Positions 7,443-15,666 of a stretch of 56,009 nucleotides of DNA are shown here, piece after piece (within the stretch, counting starts at the first letter, position 1; each line of letters begins with the position of its first letter). A program made the translations under genes and the position numbers. The stretch comes from JANYGM01 sp043764015 (GTDB lineage Bacteria; Bacteroidota; Bacteroidia; Cytophagales; Thermonemataceae): the NCBI GenBank assembly GCA_043764015.1, contig JAYUKY010000041.1, positions 1 through 56,009 of the forward strand, read 5' to 3'. The notes beneath the pieces were generated by a model. The model made no database searches. It saw only the letters and a list, made by a program, of their open reading frames with translations, and had not been told where the DNA came from.

Positions 7443-7940
7443 ATGATTTTTCAACAACTTTCCGAGCAACTAACGGCACTTTCTCGTTTAATTTCACAAT
7501 TAAATGAGCATCAATATATAAGTAAAATTGAACATTTGGGAAATGTGAGCATTGGTAGCCACACAAGACACATTATTGAAATGTTGTTGTGCGCTACGCA
7601 GGGCTACAATAATGATAGCATTGATTACGTAAACCGTAATAGAAATCTTTTGTTAGAAACTGACAAAAATTTTGCTTTATTTACTTTGCAAAACCTTGAA
7701 AATGAAGTCATTGCACCTGATAAATATTTGAAAATGGTTACTGAAAATGCAGGAAGTTTGCCCGTTTTTACGACTTATTTTAGAGAAATAATTTATAATA
7801 CAGAGCATACAATTCACCATTTGGCACTTATAAAAGTGGCTTTAATTGAAATGAAACTAAATCATTTTATTGACCAAAACTTTGGAATGGCATATTCTAC
7901 CATCAAATATAAAGAAGAAAAAACAGTAATTTTTGCTTAA
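7443..7940 (+). CDS. DinB superfamily protein
   Basis: A 165-residue four-helix-bundle protein of the DinB/YfiT superfamily. Putative metal-binding histidines are visible in SIGSHTRHIIEM (about residues 37-48) and NTEHTIHHLALIKV (about 119-133), followed by FGMAYSTIKYKE. Many members are metal-dependent thiol transferases; since this genome encodes a bacillithiol enzyme at 53.7 kb, bacillithiol is a possible cofactor, but that is inference. It is flanked on both sides by CCCC/GGGG palindromes. Confidence 0.75.
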   Translation: MIFQQLSEQLTALSRLISQLNEHQYISKIEHLGNVSIGSHTRHIIEMLLCATQGYNNDSIDYVNRNRNLLLETDKNFALFTLQNLENEVIAPDKYLKMVTENAGSLPVFTTYFREIIYNTEHTIHHLALIKVALIEMKLNHFIDQNFGMAYSTIKYKEEKTVIFA

Positions 7941-7942
7941 TT

Positions 7943-7976
7943 TTGTATTTAAAATCCTCTTTGGGGATTTAGGGGC
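7943..7976. repeat. CCCC/GGGG palindromic repeat
   Basis: AATCC..tctttg..GGATT core with flanking GGGGC, preceded by TTGTATTTA. It resembles elements at 7337, 43068 and 45122. It separates the dinB-like gene from the convergent nuclease-like genes and could terminate either. Confidence 0.55.
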
Positions 7977-7978
7977 AA

Positions 7979-8425
7979 TTAAACCAATATCAATCTTGTC
8001 ATTAAAATCTCTTTAAATTTACGGAAAACACCAATAATTTTTAGCAAATCTTCTCTTCTGACACAAGAATAAAATTCAGAAATACAGTATTCTTTGCCTT
8101 CCATTATCACAAAACGGCAATTTGCACCTACAATTTCTACGCCGTACATTGGCAAACCATTTTTATTGACTTCCTGCGCTATCAAAAATGCTTCCAAAAG
8201 TTGTCCCATTGGGTCGCCTTTGGGGTTTTTAAGCGGTTTATACTCTTGGAAATGAAAATAAGGTGTTCTTACAACATCTAAAACACCCATAGCCATCATA
8301 AAATCTGATTTTACGGTTAGTTTTATTCCTTCTACGGTTGTAGAAATAATTTTATCAAAAAAAGTAACAATTTTTCCTTCTGAATTAAGATTGCCCAAGT
8401 CTAAAATAAATGATAAAAATTTCAT
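7979..8425 (-). CDS. C-terminal half of a split PD-(D/E)XK-like protein
   Basis: This open frame continues, in the same reading frame, the one ending at 8429; only TAA and one AAA codon separate them. Residue by residue it parallels the intact neighbour at 8703-9350 from MKF onward. It keeps the candidate nuclease core: KSDFMMAMG (Asp) and YFHFQEYKP (Glu-x-Lys), then QLLEAFLIAQ. The ATG directly after the stop could allow reinitiation, so a two-piece protein remains possible; otherwise it is part of a pseudogene. Confidence 0.6.
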   Translation of the reverse strand: MKFLSFILDLGNLNSEGKIVTFFDKIISTTVEGIKLTVKSDFMMAMGVLDVVRTPYFHFQEYKPLKNPKGDPMGQLLEAFLIAQEVNKNGLPMYGVEIVGANCRFVIMEGKEYCISEFYSCVRREDLLKIIGVFRKFKEILMTRLILV

Positions 8426-8428
8426 TTT

Positions 8429-8683
8429 TTAATCTTCCTCACTCCAACTGGTTATATTTGTAATAGCATCATCTAATTTTCTATCAAAAAGTTGCTGTTC
8501 AAAAGCATCAAATATAGGCAAGGGCGCACTTAGCCATTCCGCCATCAACGGTGTTGGCGTTTTAGTGCGGTTAAGATTAAACATAAAAATCAAATCTCCT
8601 TCCTTGTATTGCTTGCCTTTTTCGTTAAAATCTTTTTGTATTTGACTGACATTTAAGCCGTTTTTAGGCGTTTTCTTTGCCAT
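8429..8683 (-). CDS. N-terminal half of a split PD-(D/E)XK-like protein
   Basis: An 84-residue product that parallels the first ~65 residues of the neighbour 8703-9350, with an N-terminal extension of about 20 residues, and ends at NITSWSEED where the neighbour reads NIKNWSEED followed by a Leu codon CTA. Here the codon is TAA. A single-base change from TTA would restore one full-length gene of about 235 residues (7979-8683). The two paralogues are tandem, 19 bp apart, in the same orientation. Confidence 0.6.
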   Translation of the reverse strand: MAKKTPKNGLNVSQIQKDFNEKGKQYKEGDLIFMFNLNRTKTPTPLMAEWLSAPLPIFDAFEQQLFDRKLDDAITNITSWSEED

Positions 8684-8702
8684 TTTTATAAAAATATAAT
8701 TT

Positions 8703-9350
8703 TCAAATTAATAAAACTGTTTCTAAAATATGCCTAAATTTACGTAAAATAGCAATAATCTCCAATAAATCTTCTTTATCTCTACTGTCAAAACCTTTTG
8801 AAACACAATAAGTGTTATTCTCCATCACGACAAACGTCCAATTAACACCAATTACTTCACAACCATAAATAGGTTTTCCGTCATCATTTATTTTTTGTGC
8901 TATCAAAAAAGCCTCCAAAAGTTGTGCCATAGAATCACCAGTAGGGTTTTTGTTAGGTTTATACTCTTGGAAATGAAAATAAGGTTTTTGCATAAAATCC
9001 ATTAATCCTTTTGCAATGACGAAATCAGCTTTTACTGAAAGTTGATAGCCTTGCACTTCTGCAATAAGTTTTTTGTCAAAAAAAGATACAAAATTAGTAT
9101 CTTCCATTACTTTTCCAAGCATCAAAATTGGGCTAATAAACTTCATTTTTAGGTCTTCTTCACTCCAATTTTTAATATTTTTAAGCCCACTAGCATAAGT
9201 GGTATCAAAATTAGCCTGCTCAACCATAGAAAATTTGGGCTTTTCCACAGTTATCCACTCTTTCATAAGTGGTGTAAGTGGGTCTATTACACTATTGAGA
9301 TGAAAGGCAAGTGCAATCTCACCTTCACGCCATTCTTTTTTCTTTGCCAT
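8703..9350 (-). CDS. PD-(D/E)XK nuclease-like protein (intact tandem paralogue)
   Basis: 215 residues with no confidently named family. Residues about 95-135 hold a pattern fitting the PD-(D/E)XK core: SVKADFVIAKG (Asp), then YFHFQEYKP (Glu-x-Lys), then a conserved Gln in AQLLEAFLIAQ. The N-terminal NWSEEDLKMKFISPIL resembles the lead-in of type I restriction HsdR-type nuclease domains. Function could be nucleic-acid cleavage or a derived, inactive scaffold. It is the upstream member of a tandem duplication whose other copy is split. Confidence 0.65.
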   Translation of the reverse strand: MAKKKEWREGEIALAFHLNSVIDPLTPLMKEWITVEKPKFSMVEQANFDTTYASGLKNIKNWSEEDLKMKFISPILMLGKVMEDTNFVSFFDKKLIAEVQGYQLSVKADFVIAKGLMDFMQKPYFHFQEYKPNKNPTGDSMAQLLEAFLIAQKINDDGKPIYGCEVIGVNWTFVVMENNTYCVSKGFDSRDKEDLLEIIAILRKFRHILETVLLI

Positions 9351-9436
9351 TTTGGAGTGATTTTAGTAGATTTTAAAGCACAAATATACAAAAAATGAAT
9401 GTTTTTTAGCTAAAAATTCTTAATTTTGGAAAAATC

Positions 9437-9475
9437 TTTAATTACTAATTCCTAATTCCTAATTTAAAATTCTTT
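9437..9475 (+). repeat. Degenerate CTAATTC tandem repeat before hppD
   Basis: Imperfect copies of CTAATTC(TAATTACTAATTCCTAATTC) lie just upstream of hppD. It is the same style of low-complexity element as at 1646 and 20026 with a different word, and lacks the AATACA end. Confidence 0.45.
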
Positions 9476-9482
9476 ATTCAAA

Positions 9483-10574
9483 ATGCAAGATTTCCTTCCT
9501 CTCAACGGCACAGACTACGTAGAATTTTACGTTGGCAACGCAAAACAAGCCGCTTATTACTATCAAGCCGCTTTTGGATATGAGCTTATTGCTTATGCAG
9601 GTCCAGAAACAGGCGTAAAAGACCGTTCTTCTTACGTATTGGCACAAGGAAAAGTGCGTTTAGTCCTCACAACTTCACTAGACAGCAATTCTGACATCTC
9701 CGCACACGTACATAAGCACGCAGACGGCGTGAAAGTGCTTGCTTTGTGGGTTGATGACGCAGAAAGTGCCTACAACGAAACTACAAAACGTGGCGCAATC
9801 AGCGTTTTCCCACCTCAAAAGCACACAGATGAGTTTGGAGAAGTCGTTACGGCATCTATTCAGACGTATGGAGAAACTATACATACGTTTGTAGAACGCA
9901 AAAACTATAAAGGTGCGTTTTTACCAGGCTACAAACCTGCAAAAAGTGCTTTGAAAATAGAATCAGTAGGACTTTTGTACATTGACCATTGCGTAGGAAA
10001 TGTAGAACTAGGCAAAATGAACGAATGGGTGAAGTTTTATGAAGATGTAATGGGTTTTAAACTCATTATTACTTTTGATGACAATGATATTTCTACAGAA
10101 TACACATCTTTAATGTCAAAAGTGGTTTCTAATGGCAATGGATATGTAAAATTTCCTATCAACGAGCCTGCGCAAGGAAAGAAAAAGTCCCAAATTGAAG
10201 AGTATTTGGACTTTTACAATGGTGGTGGCGTGCAACATATTGCTATTGCAACAAACGACATTATCAAAACTGTAACGGAACTTCGTAAGCGTGGCGTAGA
10301 GTTTTTGCACGTTCCAAGCACTTATTATGATGATTTGCTGGAGCGTGTGGGCAAAATTGATGAAGATTTGCAACCTCTCAAAGACCTTAATATTTTGGTG
10401 GATAGAGATGACGAAGGCTATCTTTTGCAGATATTTACTAAGCCCGTAGAAGACCGCCCAACGCTTTTTTATGAGATTATCCAGCGCAAAGGCGCAGTTT
10501 CTTTCGGAAAAGGGAATTTTAAAGCCCTTTTTGAAGCAATAGAAAGAGAACAAGAACTTAGAGGAAATTTGTAA
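9483..10574 (+). CDS. hppD: 4-hydroxyphenylpyruvate dioxygenase
   Basis: Converts 4-hydroxyphenylpyruvate to homogentisate in tyrosine breakdown. Two vicinal-oxygen-chelate domains are present; the three Fe(II) ligands are visible as H169 (IDHCVG), H252 (VQHIAIA) and E331 (FYEIIQR). The C-terminal GKGNFKALFEAIEREQELRG is the usual closing helix. Length 363 is typical. No other tyrosine catabolic gene lies nearby, so it stands alone, with a palindrome-rich spacer behind it. Confidence 0.96.
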   Translation: MQDFLPLNGTDYVEFYVGNAKQAAYYYQAAFGYELIAYAGPETGVKDRSSYVLAQGKVRLVLTTSLDSNSDISAHVHKHADGVKVLALWVDDAESAYNETTKRGAISVFPPQKHTDEFGEVVTASIQTYGETIHTFVERKNYKGAFLPGYKPAKSALKIESVGLLYIDHCVGNVELGKMNEWVKFYEDVMGFKLIITFDDNDISTEYTSLMSKVVSNGNGYVKFPINEPAQGKKKSQIEEYLDFYNGGGVQHIAIATNDIIKTVTELRKRGVEFLHVPSTYYDDLLERVGKIDEDLQPLKDLNILVDRDDEGYLLQIFTKPVEDRPTLFYEIIQRKGAVSFGKGNFKALFEAIEREQELRGNL

Positions 10575-10580
10575 GTTTTG

Positions 10581-10677
10581 TTACTGTAAAAATTTCGTTG
10601 TAGTTTTATGTAGGAATACACCTAGGCGTGTTCCTACGAAGTACAAATACGTTTTTGCAACGAATAATTCACAGTAA
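10581..10677. repeat. Nested palindromic element, ~97 bp
   Basis: Three nested inverted pairs: TTACTGT (10581) with ACAGTAA (10671), TTCGTTG (10594) with CAACGAA (10658), and a near-perfect 28-bp core around CCTAGG (10610-10637). It fills most of the hppD to 10796 spacer and probably folds into a long hairpin acting as the hppD terminator. Confidence 0.7.
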
Positions 10678-10695
10678 CTAAGTTTTTGAGAGTTC

Positions 10696-10728
10696 AGTTT
10701 TGCCAAATCTTAAAGATTTGGAAGAACT
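10696..10728. repeat. CCAAATCT/AGATTTGG palindrome, copy 1
   Basis: CCAAATCTT-a-AAGATTTGG flanked by AGTT on the left and AGAACT on the right. The same unit recurs at 27449 and 28296. Its right arm supplies a TTTG at the -33 distance from the next promoter's -7 box. Confidence 0.7.
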
Positions 10729-10751
10729 TTTTGATATTTTTAGTATATTTG
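10717..10751 (+). promoter_or_regulatory. Promoter for the gene at 10796
   Basis: TTTG (10717-10720, inside the palindrome arm), 23-nt spacer, then TATATTTG (10744-10751). Spacing is at the long end of the usual range. Confidence 0.5.
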
Positions 10752-10795
10752 CGCAATAATCTAAATCTTTCTTCTTAAAAATAAAATTAACTAAT

Positions 10796-11878
10796 ATGAA
10801 TAAAAGTATCCTTATTTTAATTATCTCGTTGTTCTTTGCGTCTAAATATCAATTAATTGCTCAAATATATAATGACAAAAATGCAAAAGAAGCGTTGAAA
10901 ACTATTGAACTCGCTTATTTGTGTTCTAGTATAACGCAAAATATCAACTATATTGAACCTAGAGAATATATATATAAAGTTGGAACAACTGAAATCATTG
11001 GACAAAAACACATTTACTCTAATAAAGATGTTAAATATTTAGTTTCATCATTAGATATTTTAAATGCATCTATTGTGGGTGGAGAATTTAACCAAAATAA
11101 GGTTAGTTTCAGTTGGGAAAATGATAAATTAGTAGGAGTAAAATTTGTTGGACCACATAGCTTGAATTATATTATTGATTATGATAATTTGAATAATATA
11201 ATTGGATTTACAGATAAAATAATATATAAGGTAAATATACAAGTTACTATTAGGATTGAGTATTCTAATAGTAAAATATCAAAAATAATAAGATATCAAG
11301 ATAAAATATCTCCCAAAAAGCTAAATAACCCAAGAAAGCTAGTTGCTATCAAAGGGATTAATACGTATGTTCATACGGATAATGGAACACAAATAGGTTG
11401 CCTTGTTTATGTATCAAGCAGGTCAAATAATAAACCTTCTAAAAAAGTTGCTAATGAATACAAAGTTCAATATAAAAAAGATGGCAACAACAATACATTC
11501 AGTATTGAAGAACGTTATGTTAATACTCCAAGTTCTTATACAACTGAAATAACTTATGATTCAAATGATGAGATAAGTAAAAAAAATATTTATAACAGGC
11601 TTAGTACAGAAAAACACATTTATATAAGAAAAGATGGTAAGATTTTTAAAGATATAGCTGATATCGTTATAGATGATAAAAATGGGAGAATGGAGGAAAG
11701 AACTATTATTATAAACTTTACTGCATCTGATATTGATAGTTCTTTGCCAGAATATGAAAGACTTAAAGGTACGTACAAGTTTAATAAAGCTGGTGAATGG
11801 ATTTTTGACAGCAGAGATATGAAATATAGAATTAAGGAAAATGGAGTATGGAGCGAATGGAAATTTATTCAATACTAA
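10796..11878 (+). CDS. Exported protein of unknown function
   Basis: 360 residues with a signal peptide (ILIISLFFASKYQLIAQ). The mature part is rich in beta-forming segments with Lys, Asn and Tyr, such as NYIIDYDNLNNIIGFTDKI, loosely resembling repetitive surface strands, but I recognise no domain. It has its own promoter and is followed 14 bp later by a small gene. Expected location is the periplasm or cell surface. Confidence 0.6.
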   Translation: MNKSILILIISLFFASKYQLIAQIYNDKNAKEALKTIELAYLCSSITQNINYIEPREYIYKVGTTEIIGQKHIYSNKDVKYLVSSLDILNASIVGGEFNQNKVSFSWENDKLVGVKFVGPHSLNYIIDYDNLNNIIGFTDKIIYKVNIQVTIRIEYSNSKISKIIRYQDKISPKKLNNPRKLVAIKGINTYVHTDNGTQIGCLVYVSSRSNNKPSKKVANEYKVQYKKDGNNNTFSIEERYVNTPSSYTTEITYDSNDEISKKNIYNRLSTEKHIYIRKDGKIFKDIADIVIDDKNGRMEERTIIINFTASDIDSSLPEYERLKGTYKFNKAGEWIFDSRDMKYRIKENGVWSEWKFIQY

Positions 11879-11892
11879 ATAATTCTAAAAAA

Positions 11893-12063
11893 ATGACCCA
11901 AGTCAGAGTAATTTCCATTGAAAATGATGTTGTTTTTGCGGAATTTATGGAGGGTGAGCATAAAGGAAAAATTATCAAAATTCCCTTAGACAGAATAAGC
12001 CCACCACCAAAAATAAATGATGTTCTATGGCACGTAGAACATCATTTTTGGAATGTGTTGTAA
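11893..12063 (+). CDS. Small soluble protein, 56 residues
   Basis: From ATG 11893 the product is 56 residues with alternating hydrophobic residues (VRVISIENDVVFAEF, GKIIKIPLDRI), suggestive of a tiny beta-barrel like SH3 or OB. An earlier in-frame start at 11848 overlaps the preceding gene and is less likely. The 3' end holds an imperfect hairpin (GATGTTCTA / TAGAACATC). No function assigned. Confidence 0.5.
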   Translation: MTQVRVISIENDVVFAEFMEGEHKGKIIKIPLDRISPPPKINDVLWHVEHHFWNVL

Positions 12064-12079
12064 GTGTAAAAACACTATT

Positions 12080-13387
12080 TCAAAGCGTCTTTATATTGAT
12101 TTCGTATTTTTTGAGTTGAATAGCTCTTTGGTTTCTGTATCCGTCCATTACAACGAATTGATATTGTTTATTTGACTCAAATTTTACTTGATAAATAACT
12201 GATTTACAGTCATCTGCAAATTTTGCAGAGATAATTTTTGGAAAAAAGTCTTTGCCCAATACGCCAAAATCCATAGACCTATATCCTTTGTCCATTTTTT
12301 CAGAAAACTGAATAGTTATCTCTGAAATATTTGGATTTACATTTTGCTGACCATTTTTAAACTCTTTAATACCAACAACATACGGTCTGCTTTTCTCAAA
12401 ATCTTCTTTTAATTTTTTTATTGATTTTGAAAAATATTTGATTTCATCTACAAATTTTTCTATTTCGTCTGGTTTATTATAATCTAGTTCAATAAGTGTT
12501 TTTATGGCTGCCTTTTTGTCTTTGGCGTTATCATAATACTTCTCTGCAATGGCGTAGCCGACATAATAACCCAAATCTCGGGTTTTAAATTCATTTTCTA
12601 AATTGTTCCAAATCCAGTTATAATACCAATTTGAAAACATTTCTTTTTCAAATACTTTTTTAATTTTTTTGTCATTGATTTTTCCATAAATAATGGCATT
12701 ATTTGGCGAGTTTTTGTCAAGAGCTTTTACGGCTACAAGCTCCGCAATGCCCTCATACAACGCCTGCGACAACAAATCATAACCACCCTCTCCTTTTTGT
12801 TGCGTGTGTACGTACTCGTGAATATTCAAAAAAACAACTTCTTTGCTTGGATTTGACTTGAAATAAGGCGTAAGATGTGCCATATTTGCAGGAAATTCTG
12901 TAATAATAGTTTTGTCATCTCCCAATGCCATTTCACTGCCAATCAAGATGTTACCATCTAAAATTGTGCCTGGCGTTCTGAACGCACCAATAGTAAAATA
13001 AATTTTTGCAGGTTTTAGCGCAGGATAAACCGCTTTTAGCTTTTCAATACTGCTTTCTAAGGCATTTGAATAGGTTTTTGCTTTGAGCGTATTTTCTTTT
13101 ATTGATTTCCAAAACAAGGGATAATTATTGATAGCATCAACATAAGATTTTGCGGTGTATCTTCGTGCTATCATTATGTTTTTCAGCCCAATAGAGCCTT
13201 TTTCAATATACATTTTATTGATAAATTCGTATTGTTTTGTGGAATCTTTTGTAGAAATTATTTTGTCAAAAGCAACCCAAAAATTGTCAATATCATACGT
13301 GATAATACGTTCATTATCAGCCATATTTTGACCATTTGCATTGATAATAAAAGTCAAAAAAAGAATAAAATAAATGTTTTTTTTCAT
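12080..13387 (-). CDS. Exported HExxH metalloprotease-like protein
   Basis: 435 residues with a signal peptide (FILFLTFIINANG, then Q). Around residue 190 the motif IHEYVHTQ is a gluzincin-type HExxH zinc site; the downstream YEGIAELVAVKAL supplies the third ligand Glu expected in such proteases. The region between resembles DUF2268-type predicted Zn-proteases (GYYVGYAIAEKYY). The last 85 residues (SEITIQFSEKMDK onward) look like a bacterial Ig-like domain. Likely periplasmic or surface peptidase; substrate unknown. Two small membrane-protein genes lie upstream on the same strand. Confidence 0.72.
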   Translation of the reverse strand: MKKNIYFILFLTFIINANGQNMADNERIITYDIDNFWVAFDKIISTKDSTKQYEFINKMYIEKGSIGLKNIMIARRYTAKSYVDAINNYPLFWKSIKENTLKAKTYSNALESSIEKLKAVYPALKPAKIYFTIGAFRTPGTILDGNILIGSEMALGDDKTIITEFPANMAHLTPYFKSNPSKEVVFLNIHEYVHTQQKGEGGYDLLSQALYEGIAELVAVKALDKNSPNNAIIYGKINDKKIKKVFEKEMFSNWYYNWIWNNLENEFKTRDLGYYVGYAIAEKYYDNAKDKKAAIKTLIELDYNKPDEIEKFVDEIKYFSKSIKKLKEDFEKSRPYVVGIKEFKNGQQNVNPNISEITIQFSEKMDKGYRSMDFGVLGKDFFPKIISAKFADDCKSVIYQVKFESNKQYQFVVMDGYRNQRAIQLKKYEINIKTL

Positions 13388-13410
13388 AAATGTTGGTGTT
13401 TTGGGTTTGT

Positions 13411-13731
13411 TTATAGCCTTATTTTAGTGGAGAGTATGATTTCAGTAACTAGCGCAATAAAAAATAGTGACTCAAGAAAAAATACTTTAGATTTTAAGCC
13501 TAAGTCATCAAGTACCATATAAGCCACAATTATCTGAAAAAATATAATAATTGAAAAAATGATAAGTAAAGGAAAATATAGCCAAAAAATAAGTATTGCA
13601 AATTTTTCATAATACCTAAAACTAAATAAAAAATCTTCCAAAAAAGAAGCCGTTATAAGACAAAACGAAATTAAACCTAAAAATAAAATCAATTCTATTT
13701 TTAGAAATTTGTCTGATACTATGTATTTCAT
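13411..13731 (-). CDS. Small integral membrane protein
   Basis: 106 residues with three or four hydrophobic helices (about residues 10-30, 42-70, 85-102). No family recognised. It starts 3 nt after the gene at 13735-14226, so the two are surely co-transcribed and perhaps coupled. Confidence 0.6.
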   Translation of the reverse strand: MKYIVSDKFLKIELILFLGLISFCLITASFLEDFLFSFRYYEKFAILIFWLYFPLLIIFSIIIFFQIIVAYMVLDDLGLKSKVFFLESLFFIALVTEIILSTKIRL

Positions 13732-13734
13732 AAA

Positions 13735-14226
13735 CTAGTTATTTATCTTGTAACTGCATTTTTCATAAGTTTCATAATCTTTAGCTTTTAGGCTGTCGTA
13801 GTTATACGTTCTATAAAAGTACGTAAATACCAAACTATCAAAACATTCTTTTTTTGTTATTAAAGGCAGTATTTCTTCTGCATAAATATCTATTTTATTA
13901 TTTAATAGTTCAGTAGTTAGTTTTTTATCAACCATTTCCCCAAGATTAAAGATTAAATTTTGCTTTTTGTCCAAAAGTCCACGTTCACAATCTTTTATGT
14001 ACCATTCCGTTGGTTCTAGTGTTGGTTCTTTACGAAAACCTCCATTTCCATAAAAAACATAATCTTTCTCAATAGTTGTTGCAGCTTCCCAAAATTTTTC
14101 AGGGAACTCGTGATATTTTTCTCTTCTCATTCCCCACATAAAGGGATTTAAGAAAATAAACATACTCAAAATCAACAATAAAATTAGCACAATAGCAATG
14201 ACAATGCTTGAAATTTTACTTAGCAT
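13735..14226 (-). CDS. Membrane-anchored protein of unknown function
   Basis: 163 residues: one N-terminal membrane helix (IVIAIVLILLLILSMFIF) then a polar domain, probably outside the cytoplasm, with several Tyr and Cys. Not recognised. First gene of a minus-strand run with 13411 and perhaps the metalloprotease gene. Confidence 0.6.
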   Translation of the reverse strand: MLSKISSIVIAIVLILLLILSMFIFLNPFMWGMRREKYHEFPEKFWEAATTIEKDYVFYGNGGFRKEPTLEPTEWYIKDCERGLLDKKQNLIFNLGEMVDKKLTTELLNNKIDIYAEEILPLITKKECFDSLVFTYFYRTYNYDSLKAKDYETYEKCSYKINN

Positions 14227-14354
14227 TTTTTGATTATTTCGTTATTTTTTCTCCCTCACAAACATACCAAAAATAACAATGAATCTCCAATAAAAAACAA
14301 GTTTTTTATTCTTATCTTTTTTGTGTATTTTTGAAAAATGTCTATCTCCAAAAA

Positions 14355-14747
14355 ATGAAAACCTCAAAAATAAAAATAATCATTTTCGTAGGAATTATTT
14401 GTATTATGTCTGTGGTATTTCTTTATTGGTTGATTTTTGCGCCAAGTTACAGGTACGCACAAACCAGCCCAAATGGAGAATTTACCATAGAAATTTACGA
14501 AGAGCCAAAACGCTTATTTACTGCGCCAGGAGATGGCAGTTATAGAGATGCAAAACTCGTTTTAAAGAATAAATATGGTTTTGAGATTGCCTCCTCTCCT
14601 ACTGATGCAAATTTTGGCTTTCCTTTTTGTGAAAATGGTACTTTTGAATGGGATTATAAAAATAGTAAAAATGATAGTTTTGTGTGGTATATGTGTGGAA
14701 ATTCTCGTGCAGGATTTAACCTAAAAACTAAAAAATTTGAGTACTGA
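14355..14747 (+). CDS. Membrane-anchored protein of unknown function
   Basis: From ATG 14355 the product is 130 residues: an N-terminal helix (IIIFVGIICIMSVVFLYWLI) and a small extracytoplasmic domain with YRYAQTSPNGEFTIEIYEEP and two Cys (FPFCENG, WYMCGNS) that could form a disulfide. The in-frame TTG at 14331 overlaps the -7 box TATTTTTG (14326-14333) and is rejected. No function assigned. Confidence 0.6.
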   Translation: MKTSKIKIIIFVGIICIMSVVFLYWLIFAPSYRYAQTSPNGEFTIEIYEEPKRLFTAPGDGSYRDAKLVLKNKYGFEIASSPTDANFGFPFCENGTFEWDYKNSKNDSFVWYMCGNSRAGFNLKTKKFEY

Positions 14748-14776
14748 TTTTTTTTTGAAACTTTTATTTGTGAGGA

Positions 14777-14818
14777 TTTTTGTATTCATTCACAATTTAA
14801 AATTCACAATTTACAATT
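14777..14818 (-). repeat. Degenerate GTGAATT repeat with GAATGAATACA end
   Basis: Read on the minus strand it is GAATTGTAAATTGTGAAT..., ending TGAATGAATACAAAAAT, nearly the same as the unit at 1646. It lies directly before the DUF6714-like gene. Confidence 0.55.
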
Positions 14819-14825
14819 CAAAAAG

Positions 14826-15377
14826 ATGAAATTAGAAGAACTTAAAAAAGAAATTGAACTTGCTTTTGCAGACGTAAAACTAGGAAATGGCGTTGGTTAT
14901 TACGAGGCAGCCGCTATTGACGACTATCTAAATCCTGCCAGCAAGGAGTACAAGGCACTAAAAGCAAGAGATGAGCGCAATGATTGGAGAAAAACGCTTA
15001 TTTTTATCAGAGACAAAGACTCAAATTTTTTAGATAGTTTTAGGTATCATTTTATGGATGCCAAAGGCTTGTATTTTTTCTTGCCTATTTTGCTCACAAG
15101 ACACGAATTTGAGTGTTTGAGTTATATATTTTTAAATCTCATCAACAAACAACAACATTCTTCTATTGCTGAAATGTTGTCTATGCTCACTCCTGCGCAA
15201 GAAAAATGTATTTTAGATGCTTATAAAATAGAAGTGAATTTTGAAGGTGAAATTGCCTATTATTCTGATTTTGGATTTAGTAGAGAAGTTGCCATTAAAA
15301 AAATACAAGAAACAGAAGATTATATCATTTGGGAGTTTCTGAAAGGGTATTTTGATAAATCAAATGAAGTAATTTGA
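14826..15377 (+). CDS. DUF6714-like protein
   Basis: 183 residues. The pattern I..AF.....GNGVGYYEAAAIDDY, then ARDERNDW, then DAKGLYFFLPILLTRHEF matches my recollection of DUF6714, small proteins seen with immunity- or toxin-associated accessory genes. Biochemical role unknown. Cytoplasmic, no signal peptide. The convergent gene at 15399 begins 21 bp beyond its stop. Confidence 0.6.
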   Translation: MKLEELKKEIELAFADVKLGNGVGYYEAAAIDDYLNPASKEYKALKARDERNDWRKTLIFIRDKDSNFLDSFRYHFMDAKGLYFFLPILLTRHEFECLSYIFLNLINKQQHSSIAEMLSMLTPAQEKCILDAYKIEVNFEGEIAYYSDFGFSREVAIKKIQETEDYIIWEFLKGYFDKSNEVI

Positions 15378-15398
15378 AATCTATTTGAGTTTATATTT

Positions 15399-15656
15399 TT
15401 ATAAAAAAAATCTTTGTAAATATCCTGAAAGCACCAAAAAATGTATTCCTGCAATGATAAAAAACTCTTTGTTGATAAAAAATCCTTTGTAAATATTGAA
15501 CAATAGAAGTCCAATAACGACAACGACAAATAATAACATAGCAAGTCCGCCAAAACCTAAACCGCCATCTTGTTGATTTGGACTGGTTTTGTTGAAAATA
15601 AAAATTATCCCAAAAGCAGCAAAATAAAAAATAAAAGTAGAAAGATATTTGTTCAT
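15399..15656 (-). CDS. Small membrane protein
   Basis: About 85 residues from ATG 15656, with three hydrophobic helices (FIFYFAAFGIIFIF; LAMLLFVVVVIGLLLF; FIIAGIHFLVLSG). An upstream in-frame codon at 15710 would overlap the neighbouring lipoprotein gene. The 10-bp spacing to that gene indicates one transcript. Function unknown. Confidence 0.6.
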   Translation of the reverse strand: MNKYLSTFIFYFAAFGIIFIFNKTSPNQQDGGLGFGGLAMLLFVVVVIGLLLFNIYKGFFINKEFFIIAGIHFLVLSGYLQRFFL

Positions 15657-15666
15657 TATCAATGAT

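Noticed and set aside
14331..14354. TTG start for the gene at 14355
   Set aside because: The TTG overlaps the -7 box TATTTTTG, so it would precede the transcript.
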